This document shows positions 8,179 through 15,236 of a DNA stretch of 21,087 nucleotides, in pieces; the first letter of the stretch is position 1, and every line of letters starts with the position of its first letter. Both the position numbers and the translations under genes were made by a program. The notes below the pieces were generated by a model that saw only the letters and a list, made by a program, of their open reading frames with translations, did no database searches and was not told where the DNA came from. The stretch comes from Enteropsectra breve. Its lineage: Eukaryota; Microsporidia. The DNA is taken from assembly GCA_024243835.1 (NCBI GenBank), contig JALPMN010000572.1:1-21087 (forward strand). Reading direction: 5' to 3'.

Positions 8179-8499
8179 TCAAGCCATCGAAGATAAAGAT
8201 GTGTTTAAATAAAATATAAGCAGAAAAGAGATGATGTGGGCTAAAGGATAATAGTATACAAGGCCATGAGCTGAATAGATATTTAGAGAAATAAAACGCT
8301 TTTTCAACACAATGCTAAAATATTTGTTCTGAACTTTATGTTTAAAGGACATTCGATCTAATAGCTCATAGTAATTGGCATCGAGACACAGGATCAGCTC
8401 TAAGCTTAAAGCACTACGTGCAAAAACATTTGTGCACCCACCTTTGAGGTTAGTGAGCAAATGGATTATGGTGTATAAGAAAGCCAGTATAAAACCCAT
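8179..8499 (-). CDS. Possible small two-pass membrane protein
   Basis: A 106-codon frame starting at ATG 8497-8499. A hydrophobic segment sits at each end (about residues 2-18, GFILAFLYTIIHLLTNL, and about 84-98, LAHIISFLLIFYL), with a mixed, partly basic middle (KHKVQNKYFSIVLKKRF). It lies head-to-head with the SANT-like gene at 8612, leaving a 112-base divergent spacer that is typical of compact genomes. A CCC lies about 10 bases upstream of the ATG (cccttctataaagcATG). The two-terminal-helix layout is shared with several small ER/Golgi proteins, but I find no family motif. It may be a chance frame in AT-rich DNA, which tends to encode hydrophobic residues. Confidence 0.4.
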   Translation of the reverse strand: MGFILAFLYTIIHLLTNLKGGCTNVFARSALSLELILCLDANYYELLDRMSFKHKVQNKYFSIVLKKRFISLNIYSAHGLVYYYPLAHIISFLLIFYLNTSLSSMA

Positions 8500-8606
8500 G
8501 CTTTATAGAAGGGACTAATAGAGCATCAGGCCAAACCACTTAGCTTAGATTACTGTTTTCACAAAATTTGTGCCCTGCTAAGATACAAATAATAAAAATT
8601 CGGACA

Positions 8607-8609
8607 GGG
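8607..8609 (+). promoter_or_regulatory. GGG start-proximal motif
   Basis: GGG two bases before the ATG at 8612 (cagggtaATG). About 50 bases further upstream is ACAAAATTTGTGCCC, combining an AAATTT-type box with CCC. It lies in the short divergent spacer with the minus-strand gene at 8179-8499. Confidence 0.4.
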
Positions 8610-8611
8610 TA

Positions 8612-9685
8612 ATGGTCGGAGTGTTTACGGAACAAAGATACCGTGACTTTGTGCATCACCTGAGCAAACACGGGAATGATTTCGAGCTCATGGCAAGAGA
8701 CATGAATCTACAGGGCATAAATAAGGAAGAGTATCACATGCTCTATAAAAAGCACCGGAAACGTTTTATGGCAAACATACGCCAGCAACATGGAAAAGGA
8801 AAGATAAGAAGGATTATAAATCTTGAGCAGGGCGCAGACGGCTTCTACAAGGCAATTTTAGAAACCCAAATGAACGGGCCAAAAAGCATTTTGAGCCGGC
8901 TGGATATGCACGATCCCTTCATACCGTGGGTGCTCAAAGAACGAGAATACTACCTTAAGCAACAGCTTGTGCATGTATACAGAATATACGATATTTTAGA
9001 GCGCTGTGAAGTTATACAACAGGGTTTAACCGATGACCAAAGCTTCATTAAAGAGTCCATTGCTAGCAACGAGTTAAGAAGCGGTTTAAATCAAGCTGTT
9101 AAAAAGACGGAAAGCTCAGAATGCAAGGATCCAATTATAAAAGACACTAGCAATGAGATCAAAAGCCAAAAATCAAAGTTTATCAGGGAGTTAGAATGCA
9201 ACAGCCCAAAAATTGAGGAGGAATGTTACAATAAAAGGCTTGTAAAGGTAGTGATAGAAAACAAGTTGGAGCGTGAGGATCAAAGCCGGGTGTCTTTAAA
9301 CTACGTTGTGCCTGAAAAACTTGAAGAAAGAGCAAATGACAGGCAGCATCAAAAAATCTCTGCGCAAAACATTAAAGAAAGAAAAGATGAGACCATTTTG
9401 TTAGGGAATAAGATGCAATGTGGTACAAATAATATCTTTTCTCCACCTAAAAGGCCAATAGACGAGAATGCATCATATCAACATGTATCAGCCAAAAAAG
9501 GATTCAAAAAAGAGCAAGTAAGTAAAGAAACAGCAGAGCATTTGGTTGGCCCTGCAACTACTCAACTTGTCCATTTAGTCAAGAAGCGTGGTAATACAAA
9601 TGTGATTGGTCCTTATAATATCGATCAAAAACGATTCAAGGCTATTTTAAAGAATACAAGAATGTCAAAAGAAAATAATACCTAA
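8612..9685 (+). CDS. SANT/Myb-like chromatin protein, ISWI-SANT-like N-terminus
   Basis: A 357-residue protein. Residues 5-31 read F-T-x4-R-D-F-x7-G-N-D-F-x3-A-R-D-M. This matches the first helices of a SANT domain and most resembles that of ISWI remodellers (F-T-x4-R-D-F...G-x-D-x4-A-R). A second helix-rich part (about 32-52, EEYHMLYKKHRKRF) would be the third helix. A basic GKGKIRRII follows and could correspond to the spacer before a SLIDE domain; residues 105-135 (PWVLKEREYYLKQQLVH on) are helical but not convincingly SLIDE. From about residue 160 the protein is charged, low in hydrophobics and probably disordered, with a basic end. There is no ATPase in this frame. I infer a nuclear DNA- or histone-binding protein, perhaps a remodeller accessory subunit. 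The family assignment is by eye and uncertain; GGG two bases upstream supports the start. Confidence 0.75.
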   Translation: MVGVFTEQRYRDFVHHLSKHGNDFELMARDMNLQGINKEEYHMLYKKHRKRFMANIRQQHGKGKIRRIINLEQGADGFYKAILETQMNGPKSILSRLDMHDPFIPWVLKEREYYLKQQLVHVYRIYDILERCEVIQQGLTDDQSFIKESIASNELRSGLNQAVKKTESSECKDPIIKDTSNEIKSQKSKFIRELECNSPKIEEECYNKRLVKVVIENKLEREDQSRVSLNYVVPEKLEERANDRQHQKISAQNIKERKDETILLGNKMQCGTNNIFSPPKRPIDENASYQHVSAKKGFKKEQVSKETAEHLVGPATTQLVHLVKKRGNTNVIGPYNIDQKRFKAILKNTRMSKENNT

Positions 9686-10603
9686 AAATAGTTTGGTGCA
9701 TTTTCTTAATCCTGCGGAATAAGTATCTTGCAGGAAAAAAATTAAATGCCTTAAGAACCCATGCTGCAAATAAAAATCAGTTATTGCTGTTAGAATTTGG
9801 AATAAATATCTTCTGTAAGTAGTATTTCGTGCGTTTATTTTGTATATCAATTAGATTTACAGCATTTGGCAAAAAATAGTCATATTATTGCATATATCTC
9901 TTTAAATCATTGTTTTACGCCATTGAACACCTATATGGCCCAAACGTGTGGTTTCACTGACCAAAATTTTCTTATGAAACGCCCTAGAAAAGGATGTTCC
10001 ACTCAAGTATAAAAATATGATTTAAGAGGATCGTTTGTGAGATAGGCTGGCTATCTTGAGACTCTATTCGTTTTTTAGCTTGAGTGCCTTTTGAAATTTC
10101 TTGGTGTCTCTGGCTAACTGCAAAAATGCATTGTTTTGCGAACATAATATTATTTTCCAGTATTTTGTGATCTTCATAAGATGGATTATATTTCATGTCT
10201 CCAGCATTCCTTGCTATAAGGCTAGAGGGTGGTCCGATTAACGTAAAAAACTCGCTGCTGAAAATATAGACACATGCGGTCCCATGAGGTGACCTATCAT
10301 AAGTAAAATAAATGTTTCAAGCTTTTTACAAAAGAACAGGCCTTCAACATTTAGCGAACAAAACAAGCAGGCTTTGCCCATCCAGTAGCAGCACCCACCC
10401 CAAATAAAATACTCATCGCAGCTCATATTGCTTTTGATAAAGCGACATACCTACCCATGGCCAACAAGAAAGACGTTGCGCCTGCGTGTATACAGCTGTC
10501 TTTCTAAACTAACTTAAATCTGGAACGGCAGTGACATTTTTAGATCTTTAACCAGGCAAAAGCTAAAGGAAGTAAATATACAGTAAGTTAATTTATTTAG
10601 ATA
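9686..10603. other. Long intergenic region, no firm gene
   Basis: About 920 bases. Two short minus-strand frames with ATG starts occur here: 70 codons at 9984-10196 (annotated separately as tentative) and 62 codons at 10238-10426 (Cys-rich, not convincing). A plus-strand cccATG at 10457 opens only 16 codons. I see no tRNA signature or tandem repeat. Confidence 0.45.
9984..10196 (-). CDS. Tentative short hypothetical protein
   Basis: A 70-codon frame beginning at a true ATG (10194-10196). The first 55 residues are polar and not AT-biased-hydrophobic (MKYNPSYEDHKILENN on, then QRHQEISKGTQAKKRIESQ), which is less typical of random AT-rich frames. The end (ILLNHIFILEWNILF) is hydrophobic, so a tail anchor is conceivable. 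There is no CCC or AAATTT box before the start and no recognised domain. It may equally be chance. Confidence 0.22.
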   Translation of the reverse strand: MKYNPSYEDHKILENNIMFAKQCIFAVSQRHQEISKGTQAKKRIESQDSQPISQTILLNHIFILEWNILF

Positions 10604-11074
10604 CTACTCATCCAAGTTTCGATAAAACTCCGCGAATCTCTTGTAGTTGCTACGGCATGTGTGGAAATATTTTTTTTCTTCTTCACTCATAAGCTCTTCG
10701 ATCGGTTCATGATGATTTGAGCTTACAATCATCTTGGAATATGCTGCCATTCGATCGAAGAAAATCCTTTTGATGAACTCTCTGTCCGGATACAGAAATG
10801 AATTAGAAAAGATAAATGATCCGTTCAGCGACACAAGCGCTGCGTCTGCATGCAAGTCATCTTCAATGTTCTGAAGAAACTTATCTTGATGTACGCACTG
10901 CTCGTTTTTCATCAGCCATTTCACGAGAAACACGGGATATTTTACCGGAGCCCCAGCCTTTATGACCGATGTATTCTGGCTTTTATAAAAACCAAAGTTA
11001 TGTATGTCTACATCGAAGGAGGCGCTGATTTTCTTCTCATCGGCTATTATCATATCTAGCGCAAAATAATCCAT
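10604..11074 (-). CDS. PSF3: GINS complex subunit Psf3
   Basis: A 156-residue protein; yeast Psf3 is about 194 and human about 216. Psf3 is one of four GINS subunits (with Sld5, Psf1 and Psf2) that join Cdc45 and Mcm2-7 in the replicative helicase. The N-terminus carries the family hallmark: a short D/L/I-rich opening, then ADEKKI, then FDVDIHNFGF (family: D-x-I-L-x-x-E-E-K-x-P-V-x-F...x-x-L-G), then IKAGAPVKYPVFLVKWL (family: G-x-K-x-E-L-P-x-W-L-A). The C-terminal half (about 84-150) is helical, ending in MSEEEKKYFHTCRSNYKRF, matching the A-domain position. Order and spacing fit Psf3 with trimmed loops. AAATTTTTAGTGC lies directly upstream of the ATG, with no CCC. It is divergent from the plus-strand gene at 11609. 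Confidence 0.85.
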   Translation of the reverse strand: MDYFALDMIIADEKKISASFDVDIHNFGFYKSQNTSVIKAGAPVKYPVFLVKWLMKNEQCVHQDKFLQNIEDDLHADAALVSLNGSFIFSNSFLYPDREFIKRIFFDRMAAYSKMIVSSNHHEPIEELMSEEEKKYFHTCRSNYKRFAEFYRNLDE

Positions 11075-11608
11075 GCACTAAAAATTTAGCAAATTCTACA
11101 GCAGCCGGTCCTTAAAAGCTTATGAAAGCAGAGCCCAGCTAACGGCAGTGCGTAATAAATTTATTGCGTTGCACCGGTTGTAGGCACTGTAGTTATATTA
11201 TTTTAAATTGCCTAACGATCTTAAAAGCCCAAAGTGGTAAAGTTTAAAGTTAGAGCACATCTCCAGCTGCATTGATTCCTTTTAGTATTTTAAGTTGTAT
11301 AAAACTAAACATCACTCAAATCTTTATCATTTGAAGTAAAGAGACATGTATGAGCATTCATTTATCTTTAAAGATTTCACAGCTGAGATGCTGCTTTTTT
11401 CTGTTAGAAAACAAGAGTTCTACTTGTCCTTGTTAATCAACGATGAAATAAGCTTTAAAACAGAACAAAATGAGCAGATGAATGACCGATAATAAGTGTA
11501 TTTTTATTTTAAATGCAGTAAAATATCATATGGAGGCTTGTGCATTTTGTTGTGCGAAAATATTTTTCCCGCCTTTTAAATTTATTCAGGAGTGAGCAAA
11601 TTTTAGCC
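11075..11608. other. Divergent intergenic region
   Basis: About 530 bases between Psf3 (minus) and the plus-strand gene at 11609. It includes an imperfect inverted repeat at 11142-11178 centred on AATAAATTTATT and a tentative 48-residue frame at 11346-11492. AAATTTT-type boxes lie at both ends, just upstream of each start codon. Confidence 0.5.
11346..11492 (+). CDS. Tentative 48-residue small protein
   Basis: A short frame from ATG 11346 to TAA 11490-11492, followed by a second in-frame TAA. Composition is balanced and not AT-biased: it opens MYEHSFIFKDFTAEMLLFSV, then RKQEFYLSLLINDEISFK, and ends in a polar tail, resembling a compact strand-helix peptide. No family is recognised, and there is no CCC or AAATTTT box directly before the ATG. 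It could be a small gene, a remnant, or chance. Confidence 0.25.
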   Translation: MYEHSFIFKDFTAEMLLFSVRKQEFYLSLLINDEISFKTEQNEQMNDR

Positions 11609-11986
11609 ATGAACAACAAACTCCAAAGCAGCGAAAACGGCGTCTTTTTTTTCTATAAGAAAAAGACGCCAGATGAGGGAAGTTCCGTCAGCGGAAAGAA
11701 CACAAGGGGATTTTATTCAACAAGCCAAACAGTTATTAGGCCATCAAGAACAAAATCCTTGAAAACCAAATCCCACTCGCAAGGCAGCATTCTGGGCACA
11801 TCCGCGGAGCTATCAGTGGAAACTCCCGTAAGAGAATCAATTCTTCTCTCACCGTCCGCACTGGTGCAGGTTGGTGCAAGTCCATTATCAAAACGTTATG
11901 ATTCAGTGCGAAAAATAGAATTTGAGTATGATTCCAGCAAAAAGAGCGGACCCACCAAAAAGTTAAACTTCAAATACAATAGATAA
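11609..11986 (+). CDS. Basic Ser/Thr-rich protein, unrecognised
   Basis: A 125-residue protein. The frame is open further upstream but only with a GTG at 11540. The ATG at 11609 is preceded by AAATTTTAGCC, almost the same context as Psf3 (AAATTTTTAGTGC), so I choose it. The protein is rich in S, T and K, predicted disordered, without signal peptide or membrane segment. The last 25 residues hold two similar short motifs: RKIEFEYDS (101-109) and KKLNFKYNR (117-125). An aromatic-basic FFFYKKK lies at 13-19. The DNA for residues 10-20 forms a perfect 11-base-stem hairpin (11639-11670). The look is of a basic, possibly phosphorylated adaptor with C-terminal short linear motifs, but I do not recognise a family. 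Confidence 0.6.
   Translation: MNNKLQSSENGVFFFYKKKTPDEGSSVSGKNTRGFYSTSQTVIRPSRTKSLKTKSHSQGSILGTSAELSVETPVRESILLSPSALVQVGASPLSKRYDSVRKIEFEYDSSKKSGPTKKLNFKYNR
11639..11670. repeat. Perfect 11-base inverted repeat inside coding region
   Basis: GGCGTCTTTTT (11639-11649) and AAAAAGACGCC (11660-11670) are exact reverse complements around a 10-base loop. It begins about 30 bases after the start codon of the gene at 11609, where the encoded peptide is itself aromatic-then-basic (VFFFYKKKT). Confidence 0.85.
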
Positions 11987-12511
11987 GTGATACAAGGATT
12001 CCATTTGGTCAGCAAATACGTATGCTGGTGCTGCATTGAATAAATTAAAGTGCATCTATCCATTAAAATGCTTGTTGAGTAAAGTGCTGTAACTGGAATC
12101 TTTTTCACAGAAAATAATGTTGCTTCTCAACAAGTGCAATGATATTTATGATTCGAAATCAGATGCCAGTTGTTTTCATGTAAATTCTTTTAAATAAAGT
12201 TTGTTAACTTGTTGCCCAAAAGCACTTTCTCCAGCAAAGGATGAGGAAATGCTAAATGCAATATTTGAAAATACAATGTAATAAATCCCAGTTTATTGTG
12301 ATATAGCAAATGTAGATGTTTTTGAAGATAATATTCTATTGTGTAAAATAAATCACTTTTGAAGAGATGCATTAACAGCAGCTTTATAAAGACTTTGCCC
12401 ACTAATACGATACAATTTTGCTTAGAGAGATAAAAAACTGGTGGCAATGACAATTCTTAAAAAATACAGAGCCACTCAAGAGTCGCAATTCTTTTAAAAT
12501 TTATTTATTGC
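11987..12511. other. Convergent intergenic region
   Basis: About 525 bases between convergent genes (11609-11986 plus, NDK minus). An 87-codon minus-strand frame (12190-12453) begins at TTG and is hydrophobic in the way AT-rich noise is, so I do not call it. AATAAA-like words occur just after the NDK stop codon (CAATAAATAAA on the minus strand), a plausible polyadenylation signal. Confidence 0.5.
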
Positions 12512-12931
12512 TTAGGAAGACTTTGCAATGTCTTTGCTGAACCATATTGTAATTTCTCTCTCTGCAGACTCAACAGAATCAGCCCCATGAACAACATTCA
12601 TATCAATGCTGGTTCCATGATCAGCACGGATGGTGCCCTTTGCAGCGTCTTTAGGATTGGTTGCTCCAATAATTTCTCTGGCCTTGGCCACTGCATTTTC
12701 TCTCTCCCATACCATTGGGACGACTTCTGAGGCACACATTGAATCGGCCATCTCCTTGAACCATGGCTTGGAGGTGTGCTCGGCATAGTGCGCATTAAGG
12801 ATCTCCATCGTTGGCACCAAGACCTTGCACTGTATGAGCTTGAACCCGTTATTCTCAAATCGTGATATAACGTCTCCAATGACTTTTTTAGAAACTCCAT
12901 CATTTTTCACCATAACAAACGTTCTTTCCAT
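12512..12931 (-). CDS. NDK: Nucleoside diphosphate kinase
   Basis: A 139-residue protein aligning along nearly the whole NDP kinase family. These enzymes move the gamma phosphate between nucleoside tri- and diphosphates through a phosphohistidine. Visible landmarks by family knowledge: K9, Y49, R85, T91, R102, N112 and catalytic H115 in NVVHGAD, followed by SVESAEREI. Two conserved positions differ. The usual V-K-P-D at the N-terminus is V-K-N-D, and the G-S-D after the catalytic His is G-A-D (A117), replacing a serine that contacts the active site. The C-terminus stops about ten residues early, lacking the usual W-I-Y-E-type tail that helps hexamer packing. All catalytic residues are present, so I expect activity. 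Upstream of the ATG are CCCTGA and an AAAATTTTT box, both start signals seen here. There is no targeting peptide, so it is presumably cytosolic. Confidence 0.95.
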   Translation of the reverse strand: MERTFVMVKNDGVSKKVIGDVISRFENNGFKLIQCKVLVPTMEILNAHYAEHTSKPWFKEMADSMCASEVVPMVWERENAVAKAREIIGATNPKDAAKGTIRADHGTSIDMNVVHGADSVESAEREITIWFSKDIAKSS

Positions 12932-12948
12932 TCAGGGCAAAAATTTTC
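12932..12948 (-). promoter_or_regulatory. CCC plus AAAATTTTT upstream of NDK
   Basis: On the minus strand the bases before the ATG read aaaattttt-g-ccc-tga-ATG, with the A/T box at 12939-12947 and CCC at 12935-12937. Both motif types described before microsporidian genes occur together here. Confidence 0.5.
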
Positions 12949-13303
12949 ACAAAGAAAATGGTAAATTTCGGATATAAGCAGAATCTAAAAATTAAGCAGC
13001 GAGAAAACATAATACTAATTTACTGCTCAAAAACGATATAAACTACACACATTAGTAAAAAATAGGGAATTTGGATAGCCTCGGAAAACTATTTTTATTA
13101 ATAGCGTAAGTGAAGCACTATTGCTATTCAGTAATTAATATAACCATATTTTAGCTTATAAATAAATTCGAGAGTTTTGAGGGTTGTTTATGTATCATGT
13201 ATTCACTTGTAAGCAGAAATACTATTTGAGAAAATCATTGAAAAATCAAAAAAAGTAATAAAATAAGCATAAACGTGATATTTAAACATTTTACTTTTTT
13301 ATG

Positions 13304-13306
13304 CCC
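13304..13306 (+). promoter_or_regulatory. CCC immediately before ATG 13307
   Basis: Reads atgcccATGATG after a T-run. The frame has ATGs at 13301, 13307 and 13310. CCC abutting 13307 makes that the preferred start and indicates that a gene begins here even though the longest frame starts further downstream. Confidence 0.5.
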
Positions 13307-13564
13307 ATGATGCCAAAAAAAACTATCTTGGTAGCTGTGCTACTGTATTGCAAGGCTTCTGTGCAGCATGCTACAATGCCTGAGAGAGGCGTTCCTTTTG
13401 AGGAACATTCTACTAACGGAAATCGGTTCCAAAACATGGTGTACAACAAGATTCTAGCGAATGGAGTCAAATGCAGGGCAATGCCCATCAAAATATGCGC
13501 GCGGCTAGCCCAATTTTTGATACTGAAGATTTTTATTTTGAAGATTTTTATATTGAAGATATAA
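13307..13564 (+). CDS. 5' part of a frameshifted secreted-protein gene
   Basis: 85 codons opening with MMPKKTILVAVLLYCKASVQ: a basic n-region, a hydrophobic core and a plausible signal-peptide cleavage near residue 20. The CCC before the ATG matches other genes. The first 60 or so residues look like real protein, but the last 20 become a repetitive hydrophobic FILKIFILKI. That stretch reads the same DNA which, one frame over, encodes an acidic EDFYFEDFYIEDI. This indicates that the true reading frame changes before about base 13525 into the frame of the 437-codon body. I read it as the signal-peptide exon or segment of one gene interrupted by a one-frame shift, either a real mutation or a sequence error. 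Confidence 0.55.
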   Translation: MMPKKTILVAVLLYCKASVQHATMPERGVPFEEHSTNGNRFQNMVYNKILANGVKCRAMPIKICARLAQFLILKIFILKIFILKI

Positions 13565-14784
13565 TGGACTTATCATTGCTAAGTAATAAGTTTGCTTATA
13601 TTAAAGAACATAAAGAATCCGACGAGAAGGCAAATCATACCCATTTATGTTCGAAACATTCTCCAGACGAGAGCTTAACGGATACTAAAACATTTGTTTC
13701 AATAGTTCAAGATTCTGCAGAAAATAGTTCGAACCAACAGCATTCAAAATCTCATGATATCCGCAAAATGGAAAATAAAATTATACCTACAGATGCTATT
13801 GAAGATGTGCCTTTAAGTAATAGCCTTAAGAAGTCTGAGAAAGAAAATGAAGTTACTGGTCTCGTGGATGAAAAATTAAATCAAGATGACTCCAATATCT
13901 CAATTGCTGATATGGCTACTAAAATAAGCTCAAAACAACCCAACAATGATGAAACGATCTATAAAGAAACTAAGTTGTACACAGAAAGTTTAATTGACCA
14001 TAAAACTACAATAAACTCGCCAATAACAAGCATCAACCAGCCTAGTAGCCCCAAACACTATAAAAGACAAAAACATGCAGGCAAGTGTGGTAACCTGAAC
14101 ACGGTGCCAGAATTAAGTTCAGGGTCTGGCTTTAAAAAGCCTGATTCTTTGTTTTATAAAGAAAATGTTGCAATTAAGCCCAATAACTTACTGACTCGGT
14201 CGGAAGATGCCAAGCGCATCAATAGGCAAGGTATTTCTGAGTATGAAATAAAAAAACTATGCGCAAGTAACTCTACCAGAAAAAGAATTGAATTTTTTGA
14301 AGGCCTGTCTTTAAAATCGTCAAGGCCCGAGAATGATCTGAGAGAAAAGATCGGGAAGAGGATAGTGCAGGCTTTAAATGCATCTAAACAAAATGTATCG
14401 ATGCGAAGGGATAGTGGAATCGGATCTTCGCATGACCGTGGTTTTGATAGCGATTCTACAGGCACTGGTTCCTTACCCTACAAAAATCCCGAGAGCTTGG
14501 GAGCTTTCATACAGAGGCATAACAATTGGCGAAGCAAGCCGCACAATGTGCCCCAAGCTCGAAAAAACTGCAAGAAACTAGCAATTAGGCAAGATGTGCC
14601 TGAAAAATGTCATACGCGCAAATTGCAAAATCAGCAAATGCCCTTTAATGTTTGCTATTTTCACTATCTTTGCACCAGAAGTAGCGTCAAGCTGAAGAAA
14701 CAAACTTATATGGTAAATTTAAGCAAACTTCTCAAGATTCTATACTCTGATATCAGCCAAAATGAGGGCGCTACATCAAAATGA
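13471..14784 (+). CDS. Ser/Lys/Asn-rich protein, body of the frameshifted gene
   Basis: A 437-codon frame from the first in-frame ATG; the frame is open from 13417, after TAA 13414-13416. A later ATG at 13564 is also possible. Neither start has a CCC context, unlike ATG 13307 in the neighbouring frame, so the protein more likely begins there and shifts by one frame within 13417-13524. The body is hydrophilic and probably disordered over about residues 30-260. It then has more structured basic segments (KKLCASNSTRKRIEFFEGL near 270; FIQRHNNW near 350) and a C-terminal part with YFHYLCTRSS. It opens with an acidic-aromatic repeat (EDFYFEDFYIED) encoded by a 15-base DNA repeat. No domain is recognised. 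AATAAA-like words follow the stop codon. If joined, it is a secreted protein of about 490 residues; if not, a cytosolic or nuclear disordered protein. Confidence 0.7.
   Translation: MQGNAHQNMRAASPIFDTEDFYFEDFYIEDIMDLSLLSNKFAYIKEHKESDEKANHTHLCSKHSPDESLTDTKTFVSIVQDSAENSSNQQHSKSHDIRKMENKIIPTDAIEDVPLSNSLKKSEKENEVTGLVDEKLNQDDSNISIADMATKISSKQPNNDETIYKETKLYTESLIDHKTTINSPITSINQPSSPKHYKRQKHAGKCGNLNTVPELSSGSGFKKPDSLFYKENVAIKPNNLLTRSEDAKRINRQGISEYEIKKLCASNSTRKRIEFFEGLSLKSSRPENDLREKIGKRIVQALNASKQNVSMRRDSGIGSSHDRGFDSDSTGTGSLPYKNPESLGAFIQRHNNWRSKPHNVPQARKNCKKLAIRQDVPEKCHTRKLQNQQMPFNVCYFHYLCTRSSVKLKKQTYMVNLSKLLKILYSDISQNEGATSK
13525..13560. repeat. 15-base coding repeat, about 2.4 copies
   Basis: GAAGATTTTTATTTT (13525-13539) is repeated with two changes at 13540-13554, then GAAGAT. 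In one frame it encodes E-D-F-Y-[FI] units, in the other a hydrophobic I-L-K-I-F. It lies in the overlap of the two frames and could have promoted slippage there. Confidence 0.8.
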
Positions 14785-15236
14785 AATCTTTGATTTATTT
14801 TATTTTAATAAAAGCATAATTTATTTAATCTATAGACAGGTTTATTTGCTATGAGGAGTTGACTAAACAAATCTCTATAATACAAACAGTATCCATAAAA
14901 AGCTAAACTTACCCTGCAAGCTTTTAAATCTGCTTCAGAAATATTTTTTGTAGCTCGTTAAAAAATGTAATTCCATACTCAAAATATTTAGTCAGGATTT
15001 ACTCACTAAAAGCACCTACAGCTTATGTCCTAGTAAGAGACATTCCTTTTCAATCAGTTAACTTTGCCTTTTGCGATCCCATACTTATGCATCTCATGCG
15101 TGAATTGAAGCAAAATCATTCGACAGCTTTCAACTTTCCAATGGCTTTGCAGTTTGGATAAAAAAGCACTACGCAAGCATGTGTATTTAGAACCCAGTGA
15201 TACTTGACTGGTGCTTCTGGTCATTTAAGGCAATGA
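14785..15236. other. Convergent intergenic region
   Basis: About 450 bases between convergent genes. There are AATAAA-like words just after 14784. I see nothing else that can be supported. Confidence 0.5.

Larger units (their letters stand above)
12932..13306. other. Divergent intergenic region upstream of NDK
   Basis: About 375 AT-rich bases between divergently transcribed NDK and the gene starting at 13307. Apart from the start-proximal motifs at each end I see nothing in it. Confidence 0.5.

Noticed and set aside
9518..9523. GTAAGT inside the SANT-like gene
   Set aside because: Same reason: continuous coding through the site, near the 3' end of the gene.
10238..10426. 62-codon Cys-rich minus-strand frame
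   Set aside because: True ATG but no start motif, erratic composition and no recognised family.
10454..10507. cccATG followed by a 16-codon frame
   Set aside because: Good start context but it stops after 16 codons. No GTAAGT follows to suggest a first exon, and no plus-strand gene lies downstream.
12190..12453. 87-codon hydrophobic minus-strand frame
   Set aside because: Begins at TTG and looks like AT-rich noise between convergent genes.
13411..13450. TACTAAC branch-point-like word followed by AG at 13449-13450 as an intron explaining the frame change
   Set aside because: No upstream GT that I checked restores the correct frame with that AG, and there is no GTAAGT; a frameshift fits better.
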